From the NCBI GenBank assembly GCA_022605955.1, contig JAKCOZ010000040.1, positions 3,854,558 through 3,918,557 on the forward strand: a stretch of DNA of 64,000 nt. Direction: 5' to 3'. Of the stretch, positions 50,801-62,800 are shown piece by piece. The first letter of the stretch is position 1. Every line of letters begins with the position of its first letter. Under the pieces are notes generated by a model. The model saw only the letters and a program-made list of their open reading frames with translations, had not been told where the DNA came from and did no database searches. The position numbers were made by a program, and so were the translations under genes. Source of the stretch: Rallus limicola (taxonomy: Eukaryota > Chordata > Aves > Gruiformes > Rallidae).

Positions 50801-53800
50801 ATCAAATCAAAGCAGTTGAGAGAGACATGGAAAGAACACAGGGGTTTGTTGCCCAAATAATCCTTGTGTAAGAAAGTTTGTGTTTAGGAAAACTGGTGTA
50901 ATCCAATTTTATTCTAAGCTGCTTCATTTTGTAACTTCAGCCCCTCTAAGTAGGACTTGTTTTACAAAGTGTCCTGAATAAAGGACGTGGCCCTGACAGG
51001 GATAACACAAAGTGTTTATAAGAATTATGCTCTCAAGTGAGGCAGGTTTATGTGTACTATCCTTTTTTTTTAATGTTTTGGATGCTAAAACGTGGTGCAC
51101 CTTGCAAAAATTGTCCCAGATTGCTTTTTAATGACTGACAAATACAATACAAGCCTCTTAAAATTGTAACTTATTGTTTTTTTTTCCACATCCTGAAATC
51201 TAGATACCAAATAATCACTGGTATGTTTGGTCTGTATGTTTTGGTTTTTATGGATACCAAACTTCCTTCCTTTCGTTGTGTTCTCTGTGAAAGCAAAATT
51301 TTCACTCAGTTTTGGATGTTGCAACAAGTTGCCTTGAAGCTGGAAGGGATCAGAAATTCTTCATGTTGGCTTTTGAAATGAATTTGAGGGCTCCTTTACT
51401 TTTGGAACATCTCGAAGCTAAAGCGAGCGGTGTGGCCAAGCAATTGAGCTGTGTTTGATGTCAGCCTTGCAAAAACTTCTTGCATATGGTAAATGCTTTT
51501 ATTTGCCAAGCAAGTAAAAATGCTGAGGAGTTTCCTTCAACTATTATGAAGCAGCTATTGCACAGGGAAACTATGGCTGAGTCGTTAAATTTGCTATAGA
51601 CTTTCGTAAGGCTGGGCTGTATGTGTGCATGTGTTTTATGTGTTCTAGGGTCAAACTCTACCTTCTGGTGTGTTTTAGCAACTTCCCTCGATAGCTCTGT
51701 AGGGAAGACTGCCTGCATACCCCAGAGGGTAGAATTTGGCCCTCAGGATCTGTAATTTTCATCATTTCATTATATAAGCTGCAGAGGTAGAAAGAACTGT
51801 GACTCGAGGTTGAGCAAAGTATGAAGATGTTGCATAAGAGGATGTGACTTGAGCATCCTTCCTGACTTGAATTGCTGATGCTTACAAGCTGTATTCCCAA
51901 GAATTCTAGCCTGCAGATCAGTTGCAGTGAAGGACAGTATGAATGCACATCCTATTTTAATGTCTGGGTGGTGAAAAAAGGAGCAGTGTGCCTTAAGCAA
52001 TGCATCTTTAAGCTGGGCATATTGTATATTTGTTCTGGAGGGAGAAATTCATAAAGCCAGTAAAGAAAATTGCCATCTGGTATTTCCTTTCCTGATTCTG
52101 AGCCTGTGTCTCCAGTGATGTGGTGGGTAACATGGCATCAGTGAGACTTATGATCACCCAATTCTGAAAGGAGGTATTGTCTGTGCTTTCCAGTACAGCA
52201 GAAGGCTGTCCCGTGTAGGATACACAGGGCTTGCAGAGCTGGTTGTGGGTACAGCCTTGTGAAGCTGCAGGCTGCCCAAAACCCAGTTCAGCTGTCTCCA
52301 GAAGTCTTGCCAGAACATCATTCTTCAAGACTCCCAGACTACTTTACTTGCAAGTTCTATTTCACAGGCACCTCTGAGTAAATGCCTTTTGCATCTCTGT
52401 TAATGTGCAGAAATTGCACAAGTGCAGGAGGGACTCAGCATCTCCCTTCACTTTTTCTCCATTTGAGATCTAGGGACAGATGAGGATAAGCTGTGTCACT
52501 CTGGTTCGTGCTGTTAAAGAATGGTTCTTGGGAACATCACTTGTATTTAAAAGAATAAATTTTTTTGAATTCTGCCTTTCTTCAGACTTATATATCCCAT
52601 GGCTCCTTTGTTCTGTTGCAGCAGTCTTCACACTCTTCTTGTATGGAAGCTTTGCTGAGCCATTTCACTTTTCCTCTTGTTTTCATCCCCTATGTGACTC
52701 TTGTTGTCTTTTCTACCATCTCGTTCCTCTTTCTGCTGTCTTATGTCCATCTGTTCTTTTCTTTTTATTTTTTCCTTTTGTTTTTTTTGTCTCCCCAAAC
52801 TATCTCCTGGTTCCTCCTTCCCTGCATGCCACTAACTAGTTTCATTAGATATTAATTGATTTGTGAATTCAGGCTGAATTGCATCATCAGCAGATGGCGG
52901 ATCCAGACCTGTTGGAGGAATCCTCTTCACTCCTGGAACCGAGCGAGATGGGAAGAGGTGCTCCGCTCCGACTTGGGTAATGGCAATTAGTGTTTTCTCC
53001 ATCCTTTGTTAGGCTTGCTGGCTTACACTCATCCTGTGGCATCTGCAGCAAATTTTGGAACTTTCCAGACTGGCACATCAGGCAGATGAAGGCTGATCTA
53101 AAGCTAGCTGCTGGCTCTGTTTTTATCCTGGGTACATGAACTTCCCAGGTCGTTTCCTTGTACATCTGGTCTGGTTGCTTTTCAGACATGGAGCTCTCAC
53201 AGTTTGGTTGAAACTTGTAACTGTTGCAGGCACATGCTACTCAAAAGAATCCTTATAGTTGTATATCCTCTGCATTGCATGCTTCCAGGCTGTCTTTGCA
53301 TATGTGTCATTCTGTGTCTGGGTGTAGGGGTGTGAACCAGTGAGGTCTTCTGAAGCATGTGCCCAGGGACCATACAAACAGGAGGGGAATCGTTTAAAAG
53401 GGTAGACAATGGCAAGACAAGGGGGATAGATTAAAGCTAAAGGAGGGAAGGTTTAGATTAGATATTAGAGGGAAGTTTTTTACAGAGAGAGTGGTGAGGG
53501 GCTGGAACAGGCTGCCCAGAGAGGGGGTGGGTGCTCTGTCCCTGGGGGTGTTCAAGGCCAGGTTGGATGGGGCCCTGGGCAACCTTGTGTAGCTCCAGGC
53601 CTGGAGGTTGGTGTCCCTGCCTGTGGCAGGGGGGTTGGAGCTCTGTGACCCTTGGGGTCCCTTCCAACCCCGACCCGTCTATGATTCTATGAACACAGTA
53701 CGTGGTAGCCGTGACTGCTGTAATCCTTGCCATGTCATATGCTGGGAGCCTACTGGAATGAAGACTAGCAGGCATAGAACCTGTACACCTGAATGCATTT

Positions 53801-56800
53801 CTTTCTCCTTTAACCAGTGAATGACTTGTTCTTTTTAGTAGACAATCGATCTCGTTCCATTGAAAGCCATCGGTGTTGCTGTGGTGTGGCTGGGCCTGCT
53901 GTGGTGTGGCTGGGCCTGCTGTGGTTTTCTCTCTCTGCATTCAGAGGACCTTCCATTTTGCTTAAAGAACTCCTTTCAAAAGAAGACTTTTGTACCTTTC
54001 AGTCTGATGCCAAACTCTGGTTGCCATCAGCGCTTTGGGTGTCGGGCTGTGTGTTCTTTTGGGCCTGGAACTGAAAGTTTATGCTGTTCCCTTCACAGGT
54101 TTGTGGCCGGTGTGATCAACCGCGAGCGAATCCCCATGTTTGAGCGCATGCTGTGGCGGGTGTGCCGAGGAAATGTGTTCCTGCGTCAGGCAGAAATTGA
54201 GAACCCCCTGGAGGATCCTGTCACGGTAAGAGGAACTCTTCTTTGTGGCAGAAAAGGGGTTTTCCTTACAGATCTCTAAGCCTGTATCCCTCAGTGAGCT
54301 CCATGCAGTCACTGAGTTTGTGTTGTCCCTTCAGCAGTCCCTGCCTGTGGCCTCTGAGGCCTCAGTGACAAATGTTTTCCTGTTTTATTCAAACAAAAAT
54401 AGCAGAGTAGATGGTGAATGTTGTTGAAAGGGTGGAAAAAACAACTCAGAATTCAGACTGCAGCAGGGCATAGTTGCTTCTTTGGCACAAAGTGCAAGTG
54501 AAACTCGGGTATGCAGTTCTGAGCAAGCAGTAATCCTCCTTGAAAGAGGCATTTTGGACACCAGCAGTGGAACATCTGTAGCTCATTCACTCTGACCTTG
54601 GACCTTTCCTTTTTTTTTACTTTGCTAACAAACACAGGAGAGTCACAACTTGGTCGCTGCCCATTTATTTCTCATGTAAGGCTGACTCGTGCCACCGACT
54701 GCTGGTAGTTGAGCTGTTGAATTATCTGTCTACTAGGAGAGACTTTGTTCTTATTGTGCAACACTTCCTTAAGTCGAGGTTACACCTAATGTAATCATTC
54801 TTGAAGTGTTACGTTAAAATTTCCTAAGTAAGGTAGAACAATAACTTGTCAACAAATGCAGGAAAGGGGACCCAGCTGCTGACATGAAAACAGCTGTACA
54901 AAGAATGTGCCGTTGGCCTCTCTGAAGAGTCAGAGAGTAAGAGTAAGATAAAGTTGTCCCAGCTTTATCTTATTTTTGCTCAGTCTTTAGCTTTTTTGCT
55001 TGGTTATATGGGTGAGCTGACTGCAGTAAGTGCTGGTAAGTATTTCATTGCATCTCCCAACTTGGAAACACCTCCAAAAAACTTCCTGTTCATTGCATTG
55101 CCTGGAATATGTGATAGATAATCTAGAACATTTTGCTTCAGTAAACATGAGTAGAGGTATTCTGTACTGAGGCTGAGAACATTGCTTTCTTTGTGGCTGG
55201 TTCAGTGTTGTTAAGGCATATCCCAAACTCACTGTGCAGGTATGAGCTCTGTATGTACAGATTCAGAGGAAGGAGAAGTAAGGCTCTGTTGTAATTTACT
55301 ATAACGCTTACTCCTGTAAATAGCCATGCTATTACAGTGCCCTCTCTCTTCTGTTCTAGGGGGATTATGTGCACAAGTCTGTGTTTATCATCTTTTTCCA
55401 AGGTGACCAGCTGAAGAACAGAGTCAAGAAAATCTGTGAAGGGTATGAAAGCCTTACAGCTCTCAGATATGTGAAACACAGTGACATGAGTTAATACCAA
55501 TATTTTTCAACTCCTTATTTCATAGTGACTGTAGGAGCACATGTTTTGACGCCAAATAAAATGTATCATAAGTAGTTGAGACATATTTTACAGTTAAACT
55601 GGCCACTCCCCAAGCCTGTAGTGCTCAAAATAGGTGACTGCTTTGCTGGAGAATGCCTCGAAACGAGGGAGTTCAAGTGCTGAACGCTCGGACAGGCCTA
55701 GGGGGATGTTAGTGGGTGGTATTCCCACAGGGTAGACCAACAGTACGTGCTTCTAGCAGCAGCTGCCTTGGCTTGATAGCAGCACCCTGGGATGGCTAAT
55801 CAACTTGTTGCCAGCACCTTTGAGATCCTGGCAGTACAGGGAATGGAGAGTTTTCTCCCACATCCATGTTCTTAAGCATTCAGCTTCTGTTTTGGCCTAA
55901 AGCAAGCTTCTGTAGCCATTTGATGTAAAGACTGAAACTCTGCTTGGCAGTCTTCGCTGATCAGAAGCTTCTCTTGAAGTGCTGCTTGCTTTATTTCTGC
56001 ATTCAGCCATCTCTTTCCCTGACTGGTTTATCTTCTTTCCATCTTTGTTACTAAGGTGCTTGCATGTCTTTCAGATTCCGTGCCTCCCTCTACCCATGCC
56101 CAGAAACACCGCAGGAGCGGAAGGAAATGGCTTCTGGTGTCAATACCAGAATTGATGATCTTCAGATGGTAAAATAACCAGGGTCAATGCCCTTCTTTAT
56201 TTTTTCTTTATTACTAGTAATAGAGTTAAAACCATCTTTGTATCTTACTGAAACATGACAATTTTTGGCCTTACTAGATGGCTGTAGTTTCAGCTCTGGG
56301 TACCTTGAGACCAGCAGCTCAGCACTGTAAAAAAGATGTTTGGAGGCTGCTCAGTTGTTTATCTCAGGGTTTAGGGTGGTGGGGTGGTTTGATATTTCTG
56401 GAGGGCTAAGCAGTTAATTATGTACATCTAAGTACAGCATTGATAGAGAACTGCATGCCAGGGAGCAGAGAGGAGTATGCATGTGTAAGGAGATACCGCT
56501 TTCGAGCATGCTTGTACAATTGCCTGCTTCATCTGCAAGAACTTCAAAAACATTTAAACTTGTTTCCAAGTTGAGATAACAATGCTAACCTTAACTTAGC
56601 TATTCTTTTTTCTGCCTATCTTCATATTTTCACGTTGTGCTGTCCTGAAGAGCTTCTGCTTTACAACTAATCTCTTGTGCAGCAGCCTGAGTGTTGGTAA
56701 AAAGTAATCAGCACACAATTCTGGTGGTGCCTCATCTGAAATATTTGATGCTTGCTTCAAGGAAAGAAAGGCAGTGTGTTATAATGCAGAGAAATTGAAG

Positions 56801-59800
56801 GGATTTGAGACCAAAAAATAGGAAAGTGTTCAGAAACTAAAAAGAAAAGCAGCTAAATCTTAACTGCTTACTTGATACAGAAACCATTTCAATCTGGGCG
56901 TTGAATAGTGCAGCTGTTTAGCAATTTTAAAGTAGACAAGAACTCAGAAGCAATTTAATTGATGGGATTCAAAGTTGCATGTGCCCTGTGCCCTTGCTTT
57001 CCCTTGAGTCTCAGACTTTCCAGTCTGGAAATCTGGCTTGGCATGAGTTAGATATGTTCCAGTTGGAAAACACCCTCAGTAGAAAACACTTTCTCCTCTT
57101 CCCTGCAGTAAAAATGTCTTTCATTGTATTCTTTGTGTGTTTTCTTAAGGCAATGTACACCTCACTTGTAGAGCTCTGCTCTTTTAACCTGGGTGGAGGA
57201 AAAAGTGTTCTTTGTAATCTCTGAACAGTTCATTGTTTGAAATATCCACTGACCTTGGAGTGGGAGGAGGAAAGTAGTCAAAAAGTATCCCTGGAAAGAA
57301 ACCCTAAAACCTTTTAGTGGTACTAATTAATCTGGAGACTGAAGCGTAGTCATGTGGCAGTCTTTGGTGTGGGGTGGGGGAGAGGGCTCATCCATGCATC
57401 CATCCATCCATCCATCCATCCATCCTCGGGGGGGTCAGGCTGTCTTGTTGTTCAGCCCGATTTCACTGTGCACTTACAGAGAGAGTGGTGAGAGGCTGGA
57501 ACAGGCCGCCCAGAGAGGCGGTGGGTGCCCTGTCCCTGGGGGTTTTCAGGGCCAGGTTGGATGTGGCCCTGGGCAACCTTGTGTAGCTCCAGGTGTGGAG
57601 GTTGGTGGCCCTGCCTGTGTCAGGGGGTTGGAGCTCTGTGATCCTTGGGGTCCCTTCCAACCCAATCCACTCTGGGATTCTATGATATGATTCTGTATGC
57701 TTCAAGTTTTGGTCAGTGATATTCCTCCTCATCTTTACCCTGCTTCTCCATGAAAGGTGCTGAACCAAACAGAGGATCATCGCCAGAGGGTTTTGCAGGC
57801 AGCTGCTAAAAACATCCGTGTCTGGTTCATCAAAGTCCGCAAGATGAAGGCCATCTACCACACCCTGAATCTGTGCAACATCGATGTGACACAGAAGTGC
57901 TTGATTGCTGAAGTCTGGTGCCCTGTTGCTGACCTTGATTCTATCCAGTTTGCTCTCAGGAGAGGCACTGTGAGTAACACTGCTCCTGTCTGCTGCTGTT
58001 CAAGCAGACTGGCAACTGCTGGCAAACACAGAGTGGGTTAATTGATCCTTCTGAACTGCCAGTCTCTGAAAGCCATCCCTTTGAATGGGTCCTCACAGAG
58101 GATGGTTTATTTACCAGGCTGGAATTGTGGTGTATAGATAGACTCTAACAAATATGTTGCATAAAGCTTTAATTCAGGGAAATGCTATAATGGTAAAGCA
58201 TTTTCCTATGTTTGAGTCCCTTGGTACATTGTGTGGAGCCAGGAGTTGGACTTGGTGATCTTTGAGTCCCTTCCAACTCAGTGAAGTCTATGATTCTATG
58301 ATTCAGTTAACCTGGCTGTGCTCTTTAGCCCTGTTGACTGGATATATAGTGGAATTAATGAGAGGAGCCATCCAAGATATTGGCAAGCTCACCCTCTGCT
58401 CAGGCAGATAGGAGAGTGGGGTATCTGGAAGTGCTTTTGTGTGCTGTTTTAAAAAACAAACTCTTGCATGGGTTTTCTTGCCTGTCCTAATCAGACACTG
58501 TTCATCCTCACTACAAGTGCTTCTCCTCCCGCTATACTAAGTGGAGAGCAGTGGAAACTTGGCAACCTGCCTCAGCTGCTCAACTGTATTTCTCATCCTG
58601 CAAGCACTCTACAGAAATGCAAGCTTGTAGTTTTTCAAATGCTAATGAGAAAGTAGTGTTGTATCCTGTCCTGCAGTGCTCTGAGACTGGGTGTCCTAAT
58701 CTTGTCTTTTCTTTTTTCCAAACAGGAGCACAGTGGATCCACTGTCCCATCTATTTTAAACAGGATGCAAACCAACCAGACCCCACCAACATACAACAAA
58801 ACCAACAAGTTTACTTGTGGCTTTCAAAACATTGTTGATGCTTATGGCATTGGAACATATCGAGAAATAAACCCAGGTGAAATAATACTTTAAAAAAGTC
58901 TAAGACATCATTTTTTTAGCCATGGTGTTTCTCTGTATTGCTTGTCCTATATGAAAATCTCTAATAGGGTACTTACACCTTTCAGAAGCAGAGGAGAAGC
59001 TTAGGAATTACGTTGCTACATTGCATAAACCATAGAAGGGTAAATCTGGGTTGACTCAAAGTCAGTGTAGTAGTGTCATCCTCTTTTCTCTTCCAGCACC
59101 ATACACGATCATTACCTTCCCATTTCTCTTTGCTGTGATGTTTGGAGATTTTGGCCATGGAATCCTGATGACCCTGATTGCTGTTTGGATGGTGTTTAGA
59201 GAAAGTCGTATTCTGTCACAGAAAAGTGACAATGAGGTAAGTGGTGGGTCATGATGAGCTTTGCACTGAAGAAAAGGTATTGCAGCTTGCTTTACTCACA
59301 TCCTTCTGGGGGTGACCTGCTGGAGAGGAGCTGTGTGGAGAAGGACTAGGGGTCCTGGTAGATGACAGGTTGGCCATGAGCCAGCAGTGTGCCTTGGGGG
59401 CTGAGAGAGACAATGGGATCCTGGGGGGCATCAAGAGGACACTTTGGGCTTGCAGTCTATATGGCCCACACTGTTTGACCTGTAACTGTGCTCGGCATTT
59501 GTACTGGGCACTGTTGAGGCTTCACCTCAAGTGTTGGATCCAGTTCTGGGCTCCTCACCATCAGAAGGACATTGAGGTCCTGGAGCGAGTCCAGATAAGG
59601 GCAACCAGGCTGGGGAAGGGTCTGGAGGGCAAATCCTCTGAAGAGCAGCTGAGGGAGCTAGGGGTGTTCAGCCTGGAGAAGAGGAGGCTGAGGGGAGACC
59701 TTCTCCCCACCTCCCCTGCCCTGCCAGGAGGGTGCAGAGAGGTGGGTGCTGGTCTCTTCAGCCAGGGGACAGGAGATGGGACAAGGGGCAATGGGCTCAA

Positions 59801-62800
59801 GCTGCCCCAGGGCAGGGTCAGCTCAGCTGGGAGGGAAAAGTTCTTCCCTGGCAGTTGTGGGGCTGTGGCACAGGCTGCCCAGGGAGGGGCTGAGTCACCT
59901 TCCCTGGATGTGTTTAAAAAAAGGGTAGATCAGGTACTTAGGGATCTGGTTTAGCACAGGACAGGGAATGGTTGGACTTGATGATCTTAAAGGTCTTTTC
60001 CAACTTTGTGACTCTGTGAGCTGATTGATTGTACTGGGCCATCTTGGAGAGACCTTCCCTGTTCTCATCTAATTTATCTGGTCCTTTTTGTTGTGTTTTT
60101 TTTGTTTCTTTTTTTGTACTAGATGTTCAACATGGTTTTTAGTGGTCGATACATCATTCTGCTGATGGGACTGTTCTCCACTTACACAGGCCTCATCTAC
60201 AACGACTGCTTCTCCAAGTCCCTTAATATGTTTGGTTCATCATGGAGCGTCAGGCCCATGTTCACAAAAGGCAACTGGTCGTGAGTAAACAGTTGGTAAC
60301 TAGATGAAGAGTGACAGTGATAAACTGGGGGCTTATCTTTCCCCTTTGTCCTCCCCACTGAGGAAACCCAAAACTTCTGAACTCAGGCTCAAGTGGAACT
60401 GGAGGAGAGATGTAAATGTGATACTTATCAAGTTTCAAACCAGCTTTCTTTACTTTTTAAAGACTTGTAAATATGCAGTTTAGCACCTTTCTCCTCATAG
60501 ACCATAGCAGGATTCCTGTCCACTGTATCACTCCCTTGTGACACTGAGTGACAGGTTGAGATGTGTTGTTGAAAAAAATCTCTAGGGCCACACAGAAACC
60601 TTAACAGTTCTCTCAATTTGAGATATTCCTTGGTCTCACAAGGTAGTTGTAACAGAAAGAGGACAATGTTGCTTGTGGTAATGTTTGTGTCATCTTATAC
60701 CCCAACAGAGATGCCTTGCTTGAGACTACTCCTCTGCTTCAGCTGAACCCTGCTATTCCAGGAGTGTTCGGTGGACCTTACCCCTTTGGCATTGACCCTG
60801 TAAGAGCTTTTCTTTCATCTGCTGACCTTTAAGAACATCCTCTGTGTCAACAGAAAGAAAAGTGCCTGTCTACTTCACTGTGAAAGATTTCCACACCCAC
60901 CCATCCCCTTAGCAAGCTCTTTATCAATGTTGGGAATACTCCCAAAAGATAAAATAACTCAGTTCCTATTGAGACACTAGATTTGGGACAGAAAGACTTG
61001 TTCTCAGGTCCTTCTTTCTCCCTCTTTCTAAGCTGCAGTTTTAATAAAATCCAGTTAGACTTGCAGATCACTTTATGAAGATCATATTCAACCTTGGAGA
61101 AAGTTACTTTTTCTTTTTTCCCAGTCAATCTTGGAAATGTTAAGTTTCCAAGTAAACTGCCCCTTTGAATCTGCCTACACGGCTAACACTGCTCCTAACT
61201 CTGCTCAGGATATTTGATACACATTGTAAGTGTGTTCCACATGAAAGAGGAAGTGTAGAAAATGAGAACTGTGTGTAATTGTTCATTTAAATGGGTAATC
61301 ATACTTTGTTCTGACAAGGATACCGCCCCCCTTTTCCTGCAATTTTTGCCTACCATGAAAACAAGTGAGGTCTGATTCCTGCTCTGATGGTGGGATCAGT
61401 TGCTGTAAGACAGTGTTCCTAGCAGGAAAGGTTGTCTGCTTGTTTCCCCAGAAGATATCCTTGTGACAAACACTCCTTAAAAAAAAAAACCCTACTTTTA
61501 AAGCCTGAGGCTTCCTGGATGCTTAATACTGTTTAGCTTAGAGTTAACATTTTTGTTCTCCTGTTTTTTCTTTTACTCTGTCTTTGGCTGACTCAGTGTT
61601 GTTTTTCACAGATCTGGAATATTGCCAGCAATAAGCTGGCCTTCCTCAATTCCTTTAAGATGAAAATGTCTGTGATCCTTGGCATCATCCACATGCTTTT
61701 CGGTGTCACACTGAGTCTTCTCAACCACGTGTAAGCGCTTTGCTCTGGTTTTCTCATGGGGCAGAACTTCTCTGGGGGTGATGTGTGTGTTACTTTAAGA
61801 GCAGGAGCCTCTCAAGACTTTTAACTCCAGATCAAAGGGTGCAGCCCAGCTGTTTCTGGCTGCATAGGTAGAACTGTGCACACTGAGCAGTGTTTTAAGT
61901 CCCAGCTATTGCTGAAATGCTGACCCCCTGCAAGTTGTGTTCCAAAGATGCTCCTTGCTGTCTCATTAAAAGTTTATGCCCTACATATACCTAATTCTAA
62001 CTCAATGTAACTTTAATCTCTTTTTTTCCCCCCCTTCTTTTCCCCCCTAGCTATTTTAAGAAGCCACTGAACATATACCTTGGATTTATTCCAGAGATGA
62101 TTTTCATGTCATCACTGTTTGGATATCTTGTTATTCTCATCTTCTACAAATGGACAGCCTATGATGCTCACACCTCAAAGGATGCACCCAGCCTTTTGAT
62201 ACATTTTATCAACATGTTTCTGTTCTCCTATGGTGATACCAGTAATAAGATGCTTTATAAAGGGCAGGTGCGTGCTCTTGCTGGAATAAGATCAGAGATG
62301 CTTTGTGATGCTGGTCTGTCATTGACCTTATAATAATTGTGAAATCAAATGTGAAAATGTTTTTCTCTGTGGTAGAGGAAATGTGGCATCATTTCCAAAG
62401 CCTGATGCCAGTGTGCCCTGGGGGCTAAGAGAGCCAATGGCATCCTGGGGTACATCAAAAGGAGTGTGGCCAGCAGGTCACAGGAGGGGATCCTCCCCCT
62501 CTGCTCTGCCCTGGTCAGGCCCCACCTGGAGTGTTGTGTCCAGTGCTGGGCTTCTTGGCATAAAAAAGGCAGGGATCTCCTGGACAGAGTCCAGAGGAGG
62601 CTATGGAGATGCTGAAGGGCCTGGAGCATCTCCCCTGTGAGGAAAGGCTGAGAGAGCTGGGGCTGTTCAGCCTGGAGAAGAGAAGATTAAGGGGGGACCT
62701 GATTAATGTTTATCAATATCTTAAGCATTGAATGCAGGGGGAGTCAGCCAGCCCCTTTTCAGTGTCTGTGGGGACAGGACAAGGGGCAATGGCTGCAAGT

